From Bacillota bacterium (GTDB taxonomy: Bacteria > Bacillota > Clostridia > Christensenellales > Borkfalkiaceae): DNA of 64,000 nucleotides. Location of the stretch: NCBI GenBank assembly GCA_019423125.1, contig JAHZBZ010000002.1, forward strand, positions 62,001-126,000. Direction: 5' to 3'. Under the pieces are notes generated by a model, which was not told the origin of the DNA, did no database searches, and saw nothing but the letters and a program-made list of their open reading frames with translations. The translations under genes were made by a program, and so were the position numbers. Below are positions 43,205 through 52,345 of the stretch, one piece after another. Every line of letters begins with the position of its first letter. The first letter of the stretch is position 1.

Positions 43205-44416
43205 TCAGGTGCGGTAATCCCCGTTGATCTTCACATATTCATAAGTGAGGTCACAGCCCCACGCCGTCGCCTTGCCCTTCCCGTCGCCCAGACCGATCAG
43301 GATCTCGATCTCGTCTGCGGAGAGGACCTCTTTCGCCTCTTCTTCGGAAAAAGGCACGCCGCTTCCGCCGCGGCAGACGGAAATTTCACCGTTTTTGCTC
43401 CTGAAATCGACGTCAACTTTCGTGACATCGACGTCTGCGCCCGCATACCCGACGGCACAGAGGACCCTGCCCCAGTTCGCATCCGAACCGAACATCGCCG
43501 CTTTAAAGAGCGAAGATTTGATGACGGATTTTGCGACAGTACGCGCAACAGATTTGCTCTTGGCACCGCTGACTTTACACTCGAGAAGTTTGGTCGCCCC
43601 CTCGCCGTCTTTTGCGATCTTGCGGCACAGGCAGGTCGTCACCTTTGCAAGCGCCTTGCGGAAAGTAGAAAAATCCTTGCCCGTCTCTTCGATCTTCTTA
43701 TTGCCCGCAAGTCCGTTCGCGAGCACGCAGACCATGTCGTTGGTGGAGGTGTCACCGTCCACGCTGACCATGTTGAAGGAATCCTTCACGTCTGCGGAAA
43801 GCGCCTTTTGCAACATGGCGGGAGAGATATCCACGTCCGTCGTGACAAAGACGAGCATGGTCGCCATGTTCGGGTTGATCATCCCGACACCCTTGCCGAT
43901 GGCACCGATGCGACATTCTTTTCCGCCGACAGAGAAAGTGTACGCGATCTGTTTTTCGACGGTGTCCGTCGTCATGATACCCTGCGCCGCGAGCTCACTG
44001 TTGTCTCCCAGCCCGCGGACAAGCTCGTCCATTCCCGCCGCAATAGGCTCGAGGGAAAGCGGCTGTCCGATGACGCCCGTCGACGCAACAACGACGTCCG
44101 AAGCGGAAATGTACGCAGACTCTTCGACAAGTTTGCACATCCCCTCCGCGATCTCTACGCCGTCTGCGTTGCAGGTATTCGCATTCCCGCTGTTGCAGAC
44201 GATCGCCTGGGCGTATCCGTCGGAGACATGCTCCTTGGTGACAAGGATAGGCGCGCCCTTGACGAGGTTCTGCGTATAGACGCAAGCCACACTTGCCCGC
44301 ACATCGCTGACGATCAGAGAGAGGTCCCGCTTGGTCTTGTTCTTGCGGATCCCGCAATGGATCCCGTTTGCCTTAAATCCGAGAGGCGCACAGACGCCTC
44401 CTTGTATTTTTTTCAT
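43205..44416 (-). CDS. argJ: Glutamate N-acetyltransferase / ornithine acetyltransferase
   Basis: Recycles the acetyl group from acetylornithine to glutamate. In this 403-residue precursor the self-cleavage site is Ala-Thr in NPNMATMLVFVTTD, which splits alpha and beta chains with Thr as nucleophile. Other landmarks are GGVCAPLGFKANGIHCGIRK, VCNSGNANTCN, ASTGVIGQPL and VDGDTSTNDMV. The ATG at 44414-44416 has GCGGAGG directly upstream. Presence of argJ implies the cyclic acetyl pathway. Confidence 0.95.
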   Translation of the reverse strand: MKKIQGGVCAPLGFKANGIHCGIRKNKTKRDLSLIVSDVRASVACVYTQNLVKGAPILVTKEHVSDGYAQAIVCNSGNANTCNADGVEIAEGMCKLVEESAYISASDVVVASTGVIGQPLSLEPIAAGMDELVRGLGDNSELAAQGIMTTDTVEKQIAYTFSVGGKECRIGAIGKGVGMINPNMATMLVFVTTDVDISPAMLQKALSADVKDSFNMVSVDGDTSTNDMVCVLANGLAGNKKIEETGKDFSTFRKALAKVTTCLCRKIAKDGEGATKLLECKVSGAKSKSVARTVAKSVIKSSLFKAAMFGSDANWGRVLCAVGYAGADVDVTKVDVDFRSKNGEISVCRGGSGVPFSEEEAKEVLSADEIEILIGLGDGKGKATAWGCDLTYEYVKINGDYRT

Positions 44417-44435
44417 AATTCCTCCGCTAAACTGT

Positions 44436-45362
44436 TCAAACCAAAGATGTACGCTCATCAAGCCCGAGTGCGATGTTCATGCACTGCACGGCGGCACCCG
44501 ATGCACCTTTGCCGAGATTGTCGAACACGGAGGCGAGCACAACGCGCTCGTCGTTTCCGTCGATATAGATCTTCATCTCGTTCGTTCCGACCAAAGTATT
44601 TGCGGCAAGATAGGCCTCCTTCTCTTGCACGACTTTTATGAAATTCTGCGACGCATAGTACTCTGCAAAATAGCTTTTTATATCTTCTGCATTCATTTTT
44701 TTGCGCATGAGTCGCACATGAAGCGGAACAGTCACACACATCCCGCTATAATAATCCGAAACGATCGGATTAAAGACGGGTGCATGGGAAAGCCCGCAGA
44801 CCGCCTGCATTTCGGGGAGATGCTTGTGTCCCTGCGCCAGCGCATACTGACGCGGACTGTCAAATTCTGCCGCACGGGCGGAAGATTCGTATTCCGCGAT
44901 CATCTTTTTGCCTCCCCCGCTGTAACCCGTGACCGAATGGCAAACAAAGGGATAATCGGCCTCGACGAGCCCGCCCGCAATGAGCGGATATACGAGGGAG
45001 ATAAAGCCGCTCGCGTGGCATCCGGGAACGACGATCCGATCCGAATGCGCGATCTTTTCCCTGTGCGATGCGGAGAGCTCGGGGAAGCCGTACGCCCATG
45101 TCGGGTTTGTCCGATGCGCCGTGGACGCGTCGAGGATCTTTACGCCGACTCGCTCACAGAGGGAAACGGATTCTTTTGCCGCCGCATCGGGCAGGCACAA
45201 AAAGACGACGTCCGCTTTGTTGATACACTCTTTGCGCGCGGCGACGTCTTTGCGGAGTTCGTCGGGCAGAGCAATGACATCGACATCCGTCCTCTTGCCG
45301 AGCCGCTCAAAGATCTGAAGGCCCGTTGTCCCCTCTTTTCCGTCAATAAATACTTTGATCAT
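44436..45362 (-). CDS. argC: N-acetyl-gamma-glutamyl-phosphate reductase (type 2, short form)
   Basis: NADPH-dependent reductase of the arginine pathway. At 308 residues with the N-terminus MIKVFIDGKEGTTGLQIFERL it is the short type 2 ArgC, unlike the about 345-residue type 1 of Bacillus. The catalytic Cys lies in VVPGCHASGFISLVYPL, and GYSGGGKKMIAEYE follows. The gap to argG is 77 nt and holds a strong hairpin. Confidence 0.93.
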   Translation of the reverse strand: MIKVFIDGKEGTTGLQIFERLGKRTDVDVIALPDELRKDVAARKECINKADVVFLCLPDAAAKESVSLCERVGVKILDASTAHRTNPTWAYGFPELSASHREKIAHSDRIVVPGCHASGFISLVYPLIAGGLVEADYPFVCHSVTGYSGGGKKMIAEYESSARAAEFDSPRQYALAQGHKHLPEMQAVCGLSHAPVFNPIVSDYYSGMCVTVPLHVRLMRKKMNAEDIKSYFAEYYASQNFIKVVQEKEAYLAANTLVGTNEMKIYIDGNDERVVLASVFDNLGKGASGAAVQCMNIALGLDERTSLV

Positions 45363-45391
45363 CTTTTAAATTACCGCTGTGAAAATATGTT

Positions 45392-45421
45392 TTTTGCGGC
45401 GAACCGCAGTGCGCCGCAAAA
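45392..45421 (-). other. Hairpin in the argG-argC spacer
   Basis: Perfect 10-bp arms TTTTGCGGCG / CGCCGCAAAA with a 10-nt loop. An alternative smaller hairpin, GCGG-CGAA-CCGC, shares one arm. No U-tract follows on the minus strand, so simple termination is unlikely; processing or mRNA stability is an inference. Confidence 0.55.
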
Positions 45422-45439
45422 CAAGATTGTCCGATTCGA

Positions 45440-46663
<1,224 letters not shown>

Positions 46664-46696
46664 AGAGAGTACTTCCTCATTGATTTACTGCAATAG

Positions 46697-46725
46697 ATTA
46701 TACATAGATTTGTCTCACAAGTCAA
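46697..46725 (-). promoter_or_regulatory. SigA promoter for argGCJB
   Basis: Minus strand TTGACT (46720-46725), 17-bp spacer, TATAAT (46697-46702), 33 bp before the argG ATG. Confidence 0.85.
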
Positions 46726-46753
46726 GCGTTTTACGGTATGATTTTAAAATTAT

Positions 46754-46811
46754 ATTCATCAATTTTCAAGATTTTTTGAATATAATTTATAAATATTCAT
46801 AATTATTGAAT
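46754..46811. promoter_or_regulatory. Cluster of ArgR-like half-sites
   Basis: Four ATTCA/TGAAT half-sites at 46754-46758, 46777-46781, 46795-46799 and 46807-46811 in AT-rich DNA directly upstream of the argG -35. The ARG box core is TGAAT...ATTCA. Spacing is not that of a classical box pair, and AT-rich DNA yields such words by chance, so this is tentative. ArgR is encoded at 61.4 kb. Confidence 0.4.
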
Positions 46812-46828
46812 TTTATGCGCATAAAATT
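46809..46828. promoter_or_regulatory. 20-bp perfect palindrome upstream of argG
   Basis: AATTTTATGCGCATAAAATT is fully symmetric. It lies about 84 bp upstream of the argG -35 and could be an operator; no known factor is assigned. Confidence 0.5.
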
Positions 46829-46829
46829 G

Positions 46830-47456
46830 GTTCACTATATTTTTACGGCGGAAATAAAAACGTTTTTTCTCCAAATAAAAAATAAAATACCGATGCTCGA
46901 AAAAATACTTTTTCCTTCTCTGTTCTTTCGAAAACTTGTTGATTTAAAAAGGTATTGGCGCGCAGCATTTTTGCCCCCACATTGAGATGCAAAAGTTAAA
47001 GGCTTTTGCACGTCCCGTTTTATAAATCAACAATCTGATTCTTATCAATATTATATAATTATAAGATACTATACTTTAGATATTTTATAGGACAAATGAC
47101 AGTTTTCGACGCCACATTCGCCTCTCCGTCTTATATTGTAAAAAGCGTTTGCCTTATCCCTGAACCTGCTCATGCCTAAGGATATTCGCCCTGCCCTAAA
47201 TTCATTGTTTGCACCACAGTCAGATCTTGCATAAAAATTCACTTCTTTCTTGTTTGCCACCGCAAAAACTGCATCCGTCGGAATTGATTTGCCGACTTCT
47301 TCCTGCAAGGCTTTAAGCTTATTCCGCTTTACAAACGCAGGACTTTATCTAGGGAAATTTTTCCTTCGGCACACACTCCTTTATTTTAAAACCAAAGCAG
47401 GCGATCGACCGTACAATAATATATTGCGCAAATATGTCATACCGCACAAAACAAAA
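46830..47456. other. AT-rich spacer without a confident gene, with nested inverted repeats
   Basis: About 630 bp between the argG regulatory region and tRNA-Thr. TTGTTGATTTA (46936-46946) pairs with TAAATCAACAA (47023-47033) and encloses a TGCAAAAG / CTTTTGCA hairpin (46988-46995, 47003-47010) and a GC-rich patch. This could be a structured RNA or a small remnant of an element. A weak reading frame lies at 47069-47308. No riboswitch or T-box pattern was recognised. Confidence 0.5.
47069..47308 (-). CDS. Doubtful 79-residue reading frame
   Basis: The frame opens only with a TTG, has no ribosome site, and its protein (NFYARSDCGANNEFRAGRISLG..., NAFYNIRRRGECGVENCHLSYK) matches nothing I recognise. 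The Cys-rich tail faintly recalls the end of a TnpB-type protein, but spacing does not fit. It may be a decayed gene fragment or chance. Reported only because the surrounding 630 bp has no better candidate. Confidence 0.2.
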   Translation of the reverse strand: MQEEVGKSIPTDAVFAVANKKEVNFYARSDCGANNEFRAGRISLGMSRFRDKANAFYNIRRRGECGVENCHLSYKISKV

Positions 47457-47483
47457 AAGAACACCGAGCAATTCGGTGTTCTT
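47457..47483 (-). terminator. tRNA-Thr terminator
   Basis: AAGAACACCGA / TCGGTGTTCTT stem with a 5-nt loop, followed by a T-rich run on the minus strand, just past the tRNA 3' end. Confidence 0.85.
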
Positions 47484-47488
47484 TAAAA

Positions 47489-47564
47489 TGGAGCTGATAG
47501 CGGGATTTGAACCCGCGACCTCGTCCTTACCAAGGACGTGCTCTACCTACTGAGCCATATCAGC
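47489..47564 (-). tRNA. tRNA-Thr (anticodon GGT)
   Basis: A complete cloverleaf: acceptor GCTGATA / TATCAGC with U discriminator and encoded CCA (47489-47491), D-arm GCTC...GAGC, anticodon stem CGTCC / GGACG with loop TTGGTAA giving anticodon GGU, and T-arm GCGGG-TTCAAAT-CCCGC. It reads ACC/ACU threonine codons. It has its own consensus promoter and terminator, so it is a single-gene unit. Confidence 0.98.
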
Positions 47565-47594
47565 GATCCGCCTCTGTCGTCAGACAGCTTATTT

Positions 47595-47623
47595 ATTATA
47601 TCTTATTTCGACTTTTTTGTCAA
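47595..47623 (-). promoter_or_regulatory. Consensus SigA promoter for tRNA-Thr
   Basis: Minus strand TTGACA (47618-47623), 17-bp spacer, TATAAT (47595-47600), about 31 bp before the mature 5' end. Confidence 0.88.
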
Positions 47624-47705
47624 TCCTTTGAAAATATATTCCTGAAAAAATCCGAGAAAATCGTCAAAAATAATTATGTGTTATCGAAACGGCAAGATAT
47701 CCCTT

Positions 47706-48119
47706 TTACAAAATTTCTTTTATAGCGCGCGCAAATCCCTCCATAGTCTTTCCGTCTGCAAGCTGAAGATAAAAGCACCTTCCGCTGTACTCCCCTTTCC
47801 AATACCTGTTGAGGTTAAAGCCGCACCAATCGCCGCGGACCTCGAACAAAAGTTTTTCAAACGGCATTCCGTCCGCCTCTCCTTCCTTCGAAAAGACAAA
47901 CTCCGCCCACAAACCCTGCGCTATCGCCTTTCTCGTGACGGAGTCCAGCGACACTCCGAACGCGGGCATTCTGTACGAAGCCGTAACCATCTCTTTCCAA
48001 GCGGCAAAAACCACAGAAAATTCGGCATCCCCTCGCGCAATGTCTTTGCTCTTTCCATCCATCCATATAAGAATGCGCTCGGCCTCTTCGATCTTTTTCA
48101 ACAAATCGTCTCTTTCCAT
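47706..48119 (-). CDS. Hypothetical 137-residue protein, probably leaderless
   Basis: Not recognised. A soluble alpha/beta protein beginning MERDDLLKKIEEAERILIWMDGKSKDIARGD, with GLWAEFVFSKEG, MPFEKLLFEVRGDWCGFNLNRYWKGEYSGRCFYLQLADG in the C-terminal half. No signal peptide or membrane segment is seen. The start ATG (48117-48119) has no Shine-Dalgarno; instead a near-perfect promoter ends 6 nt before it, which predicts a transcript starting at or next to the ATG. Divergent from the RHH-clpB operon. Confidence 0.72.
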   Translation of the reverse strand: MERDDLLKKIEEAERILIWMDGKSKDIARGDAEFSVVFAAWKEMVTASYRMPAFGVSLDSVTRKAIAQGLWAEFVFSKEGEADGMPFEKLLFEVRGDWCGFNLNRYWKGEYSGRCFYLQLADGKTMEGFARAIKEIL

Positions 48120-48125
48120 ATTTTT

Positions 48126-48154
48126 ATTATATCAACCTTTGTCTCTCCCGTCAA
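48126..48154 (-). promoter_or_regulatory. SigA promoter giving a leaderless transcript
   Basis: Minus strand TTGACG (48149-48154), 17-bp spacer, TATAAT (48126-48131), with only 6 nt between the -10 box and the ATG of the 137-residue gene. Confidence 0.75.
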
Positions 48155-48183
48155 TCAAAAAGATTTCAAACTTTTGCAAATAA

Positions 48184-48195
48184 ATTTATATAAAT
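48184..48195. promoter_or_regulatory. AT palindrome and direct repeats at the clpB operon promoter
   Basis: ATTTATATAAAT is a 12-bp perfect palindrome just upstream of the -35. AAATTTATA occurs at 48182-48190 and again at 48205-48213 inside the spacer. Possible operator for the RHH protein; no CtsR (GGTCAAA repeats) or CIRCE element is seen. Confidence 0.4.
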
Positions 48196-48198
48196 ATC

Positions 48199-48226
48199 TT
48201 GACAAATTTATAAAATGCGCTATAAT
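48199..48226 (+). promoter_or_regulatory. Consensus SigA promoter for RHH-clpB
   Basis: TTGACA (48199-48204), 16-bp spacer, TATAAT (48221-48226), 31 bp before the RHH ATG. Confidence 0.85.
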
Positions 48227-48256
48227 ATATGCAACAAGAAAAAAGGAGGCGGAACA

Positions 48257-48913
48257 ATGAAAAAGAACATGTACAGTCTCATGCTCGCCGAAGACGTGAT
48301 CCGCGCGATCGATGCGCTTGCGGCGGAAAAGAACACAAACCGCTCCAATCTCGTCAATCAGATCCTGGCGGAATACGTCTCCCTGACGACGCCTGAAAAG
48401 CACGTGCAGAACATCTTTGACATCATCGAAGAGCTGTTCGGACACAAAGACGGCTATATGCTCTACAGCCAGCCGAACGACATGACGATGTCCATCAAGA
48501 GTTCTCTCAAATACCATTACCGGCCCACGATTCGCTACGAGGTGGAGATGTACCGCACGCCGCAACAGACGATCGGTCAACTCAAGATCATCTTCCGCAC
48601 GACAAGCGCGGAGCTTCTTGTGGAACTGACAAGATTTTTCAAGTTGTGGATGCAGCTGGAAAACATCTACATCAAACACTTTTTCTCGAAGGGCGCGATC
48701 GAATACGGAATGGAAAACGGTAGATTTTTGCGGACTTTCGCCGTTCCGAACGATTCCGACTATTCGGAAGAACAGATCGGACAAGCGATCAGCAACTACA
48801 TCGCGACTTTCGACGACATGTTAAAGAATTTCCTCGCCGGGAATTACTCCTCTACCGAACAGGTGGAGGCGCGATACCTGCAATATTTAAACAGCGGAGT
48901 TCAGATCATCTGA
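48257..48913 (+). CDS. Ribbon-helix-helix protein with C-terminal sensor-like domain
   Basis: A 218-residue putative transcription factor. The N-terminus MYSLMLAEDVIRAIDALAAEKNTNRSNLVNQILAEYVS is a ribbon-helix-helix motif (Arc/CopG type). The remaining about 170 residues (HVQNIFDIIEELFGHKDGYMLYSQPNDMTMSIKSSLKYHYRPTIRYEVEMY..., IKHFFSKGAIEYGMENGRFLRTFAVP) are conserved-looking but unassigned and could sense a ligand or protein. The ATG has GGAGG 7 nt upstream. It lies 31 nt before clpB on the same promoter, so it is a likely regulator of that chaperone. Confidence 0.8.
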   Translation: MKKNMYSLMLAEDVIRAIDALAAEKNTNRSNLVNQILAEYVSLTTPEKHVQNIFDIIEELFGHKDGYMLYSQPNDMTMSIKSSLKYHYRPTIRYEVEMYRTPQQTIGQLKIIFRTTSAELLVELTRFFKLWMQLENIYIKHFFSKGAIEYGMENGRFLRTFAVPNDSDYSEEQIGQAISNYIATFDDMLKNFLAGNYSSTEQVEARYLQYLNSGVQII

Positions 48914-48944
48914 ACAGGCCGACCTTTTCAAGGAGGTGAACATT

Positions 48945-51539
48945 ATGAACGCACAGAAATTTACAAAAAAGACACTCGAAGCGATCAACGCCGCCCAGAG
49001 CATGGCGATCGAAAACCAGAACATGCAGATCATGCCGGAGCATCTTCTGTATGCGCTCGCCGATCAGGAAGGCGGTCTTATTCCCCAGCTTTTTAAAAAG
49101 ATGGGTGTGGATACCGACAATCTCCTTGCCCTCCTCGACGGCGCAATTTCCAGGATCCCCGCGGTGAGCGGAAGCGGCAGAGAGCCCGATAAGATCTACA
49201 TCTCCCCTGTCACCGACAAAATCCTGAACGAAGCGGAACGGCTTGCCGCGTCCATGAAGGACGAATACGTCTCCGTTGAGCATGTCATGCTTGCACTCTT
49301 CGATCATGCCCCCGAAAACGTGCGCCAGATCTTCCGCTCTCTCGGCATCACAAAGGACGCATTTTTGTCCGAACTTAAAAAAGTCAAAACGGACCGCGTG
49401 ACCAGCGACGAACCCGAAAACACCTACGACGCACTCGGTAAATACGGATTCGACCTCGTTCAGCGCGCGAAAGAACAGAAGCTCGACCCTGTCATCGGCA
49501 GAGACAACGAGATTCGAAACGTCATCCGCATCCTGTCAAGAAAATCCAAAAACAACCCCGTTCTCATCGGTGAACCGGGTGTCGGCAAGACCGCGATCGC
49601 AGAAGGACTCGCCCAGCGCATCGTGCGCGGCGATGTTCCCGAGGGGCTGAAAGACAAAACCATCTTTGCGCTCGACATGGGCGCGCTCATCGCGGGCGCC
49701 AAGTTCCGCGGCGAATTTGAGGAGCGGCTCAAAGCCGTTCTCAATGAGATCAAAAAGAGCGAAGGGAAGATCATCCTCTTCATCGACGAACTCCACACCA
49801 TCGTCGGCGCGGGTAAATCGGACGGCGCAATGGACGCAGGCAACCTGTTAAAGCCAATGCTCGCGCGCGGAGAACTTCACTGCATCGGCGCGACGACTTT
49901 GGACGAGTACAGGAAATACATCGAAAAAGATGCGGCGCTCGAGCGCAGGTTCCAGCCTGTCCAGGTGGATGAGCCGACCGTCGAAGACACCATTTCCATT
50001 CTCCGCGGCCTCAAGGAGCGCTACGAAGTCTTTCATGGCGTCCAGATCCACGACCAGGCACTCATCGCCGCCGCGACGCTGTCCCACCGCTATATCTCGG
50101 ACAGATTTCTGCCCGACAAGGCGATCGACCTCGTCGACGAGGCGTGCGCGACCATCCGCACGGAGATCGATTCCATGCCCGCCGAGATGGACGACATCGC
50201 GCGCAAGATCATGCAGCTTGAGATCGAGGAGATGGCGCTCAAAAAGGAAACGGACAGCCTCTCGAAGGAACGCCTTGCCGCACTGCAAAAAGAACTTGCC
50301 GAACTGCGCGATAAATTCAACGCGATGAAGGCACAGTGGAACAACGAAAAGGCGAGCATCCATGTCGTGTCCGACACCAAAGCAGAGATCGAAAAGGTCA
50401 ACGGCGAGATTGAAGCGGCACAGCGCGTGGGCGACTACGAGCTCGCCGCAAAACTCAAATACAGCCGCCTGCCCGAGCTGCAGAAAAAGCTGGACGAAGC
50501 GCAGAAAAACGGAGCGAACACAAAGCACACCCTTCTTCGCGATACAGTCACGGAAGAAGAGATCGCACGCGTTGTCGCACGCTGGACGGGAATTCCCCTC
50601 GCCAAACTCATGGAAGGCGAACGCGAAAAGATCCTGCACCTGGACGACATCCTGCACAAGCGGGTCATCGGACAGGACGAAGCGGTCACAAAAGTCACCG
50701 AGGCGATCCTCCGCTCGCGCGCCGGCATCGCAGATCCCAACCGCCCCATCGGTTCATTCCTCTTCCTCGGCCCTACGGGCGTCGGTAAGACAGAGCTCGC
50801 AAAAGCGCTTGCCGAGAGCCTGTTTGACGACGAGCACAATCTCGTGCGCATCGACATGACTGAGTATATGGAAAAGTTTTCCGTTTCAAGACTGATCGGC
50901 GCGCCTCCCGGATACGTCGGCTATGACGAGGGCGGCCAGCTCACCGAAGCGGTGCGCAGAAAGCCCTACTCCGTCGTGCTTTTCGATGAGATCGAAAAGG
51001 CACACCCCGACGTGTTCAACATCCTCCTGCAGGTACTTGACGACGGGCGAATCACCGATTCGCAGGGCCGCACGGTCGACTTCAAGAACACGATCATCAT
51101 CCTCACGTCTAACCTCGGTTCTTCCTTCCTGCTCGACGGTATCGATGAAAACGGCGAGATCGAAGAAGACGCAAAAGAAAAGGTATCGCAGCTCCTCAAA
51201 CAGAGCTTTCGCCCCGAATTTCTCAACAGACTTGATGAGATCGTCTATTATAAGCCGCTCACGAAGGAAAACATCACGCGCATCATCGACCTGCTCATCA
51301 AAGACCTCTCGGCACGACTTGCGGACAAACAGCTCAAACTTGAGATCACGCCTTTGGCGAAAGAGCTCATTATCGAAAACGGATATGACCCCGTCTACGG
51401 TGCGCGCCCGCTCAAGAGATACCTGCAGAGCAAAGTAGAGACAATGATCGCACGCACGATGATCGCCAACGACCTGCAGGCAGGCAATACCATCAAGATC
51501 GGCGCATCGAACGGAGAGTTTACCGTTACGATCGCATAA
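48945..51539 (+). CDS. clpB: Disaggregase ClpB
   Basis: Hexameric AAA+ disaggregase working with DnaK. In this 864-residue protein the N-domain (FTKKTLEAINAAQSMAIENQNMQIMPEHLLYAL) precedes NBD1 with GEPGVGKTAIAEGLA, the long coiled-coil M-domain (about 400-525, IMQLEIEEMALKKETDSLSKERL...), and NBD2 with GPTGVGKTELAKALAESLF and the VVLFDEIEKAHPDVFN Walker B; a C-terminal D2-small domain ends GNTIKIG. No ClpP tripeptide loop is visible. The ATG at 48945 has AAGGAGGTG 6 nt upstream; a GTG three codons earlier overlaps that site and is less likely. Confidence 0.96.
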   Translation: MNAQKFTKKTLEAINAAQSMAIENQNMQIMPEHLLYALADQEGGLIPQLFKKMGVDTDNLLALLDGAISRIPAVSGSGREPDKIYISPVTDKILNEAERLAASMKDEYVSVEHVMLALFDHAPENVRQIFRSLGITKDAFLSELKKVKTDRVTSDEPENTYDALGKYGFDLVQRAKEQKLDPVIGRDNEIRNVIRILSRKSKNNPVLIGEPGVGKTAIAEGLAQRIVRGDVPEGLKDKTIFALDMGALIAGAKFRGEFEERLKAVLNEIKKSEGKIILFIDELHTIVGAGKSDGAMDAGNLLKPMLARGELHCIGATTLDEYRKYIEKDAALERRFQPVQVDEPTVEDTISILRGLKERYEVFHGVQIHDQALIAAATLSHRYISDRFLPDKAIDLVDEACATIRTEIDSMPAEMDDIARKIMQLEIEEMALKKETDSLSKERLAALQKELAELRDKFNAMKAQWNNEKASIHVVSDTKAEIEKVNGEIEAAQRVGDYELAAKLKYSRLPELQKKLDEAQKNGANTKHTLLRDTVTEEEIARVVARWTGIPLAKLMEGEREKILHLDDILHKRVIGQDEAVTKVTEAILRSRAGIADPNRPIGSFLFLGPTGVGKTELAKALAESLFDDEHNLVRIDMTEYMEKFSVSRLIGAPPGYVGYDEGGQLTEAVRRKPYSVVLFDEIEKAHPDVFNILLQVLDDGRITDSQGRTVDFKNTIIILTSNLGSSFLLDGIDENGEIEEDAKEKVSQLLKQSFRPEFLNRLDEIVYYKPLTKENITRIIDLLIKDLSARLADKQLKLEITPLAKELIIENGYDPVYGARPLKRYLQSKVETMIARTMIANDLQAGNTIKIGASNGEFTVTIA

Positions 51540-51544
51540 AATTC

Positions 51545-51572
51545 AGGCGGCTTGCCGAAAGGCAAACCGCCT
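51545..51572. terminator. Hairpin between convergent clpB and rluB
   Basis: AGGCGGCTTGCC / GGCAAACCGCCT stem with one mismatch and GAAA loop; only a weak T-run follows. Probable terminator for clpB. Confidence 0.6.
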
Positions 51573-51626
51573 GTACATTTCCTTATCGAGCCGTCGCACT
51601 TCTGCGGCGGCTCTAAATCGACGTTT

Positions 51627-52328
51627 TTAGAGGTTTGTCAGATAGAAGATCTCTTCTGCCGTGAGTTTTCGGACTTTTCCGCGCTCCAGCGAGCCGAGCC
51701 CCATCTCACCGATCTTGATGCGCTTCAAAAAGGCGATCTCCTTCCCCACACTTTCGAACATGCGGCGGACCTGGCGGTTGCGCCCTTCGTTGATCGTGAC
51801 GTGAAGCTTTGTATACTCGCGGTTTGTTTCGATCACCTTGATCTTACTCTTGTTCGTGAGCCGACCGTCCAGCTCGACGCCCGCGCGGAGCTTGTTCAGC
51901 TGCGCGTCGGTGACCGAGCCTTCTATTTTGACAAGGTAGGTCTTCGGGATCTCGTTCCGCGGATGCGTGAGGCGGAACGCGAGTTCTCCGTCGTCCGTAA
52001 AGAGCAAAAGCCCCTCTGTGTCATAGTCAAGGCGTCCCACGGGATACACCCTCCCAGCGTTTTCGGGCAGGAGTTGCATCACGGTCTTTCTGTCTTTGTC
52101 GTCACTCACGGTACAGACATAGCCTTTCGGCTTGTTCATGATATAATAGCTGTGAATAACTTTCCGGACGATCTCGTTCCCGTCGAGCAAAACTTTGTCC
52201 CCGTCCGAGACGTCCTGTCCGTTTACGGCCGCCTTTCCGTTGATCGTCACGCGCCCGTCCTGAACGATCTTGTCACAGGCGCGCCGGCTGGCGATGCCGC
52301 ATTCCGCGAGATATTTGTTGATGCGCAT
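51627..52328 (-). CDS. rluB: 23S rRNA pseudouridine synthase, RluB type
   Basis: A 233-residue RsuA/RluB-family enzyme. An N-terminal S4 RNA-binding domain (MRINKYLAECGIASRRACDKIVQDGRVTINGK) is followed by the catalytic domain with catalytic Asp in VGRLDYDTEGLLLFTDDGELA and the INEGRNRQVRRMFESVG signature. Specificity for 23S rather than 16S is inferred from resemblance to Gram-positive RluB. It lies 17 nt after the carboxypeptidase gene. Confidence 0.92.
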   Translation of the reverse strand: MRINKYLAECGIASRRACDKIVQDGRVTINGKAAVNGQDVSDGDKVLLDGNEIVRKVIHSYYIMNKPKGYVCTVSDDKDRKTVMQLLPENAGRVYPVGRLDYDTEGLLLFTDDGELAFRLTHPRNEIPKTYLVKIEGSVTDAQLNKLRAGVELDGRLTNKSKIKVIETNREYTKLHVTINEGRNRQVRRMFESVGKEIAFLKRIKIGEMGLGSLERGKVRKLTAEEIFYLTNL

Positions 52329-52345
52329 CTTCTGTCAGTTCCTTT

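Noticed and set aside
42272..44641. A 789-codon plus-strand frame over argB-argJ
   Set aside because: Antisense shadow of two genes with clear family motifs; no start signal and no recognisable domain.
47069..47308. TnpB/IS605 remnant
   Set aside because: Only a faint Cys and NI-RRG resemblance; Cys spacing does not form the TnpB zinc finger, and no element ends were found. Kept only as a doubtful reading frame.
48120..48256. CtsR or CIRCE operator upstream of clpB
   Set aside because: No GGTCAAA tandem or TTAGCACTC inverted repeat is present.
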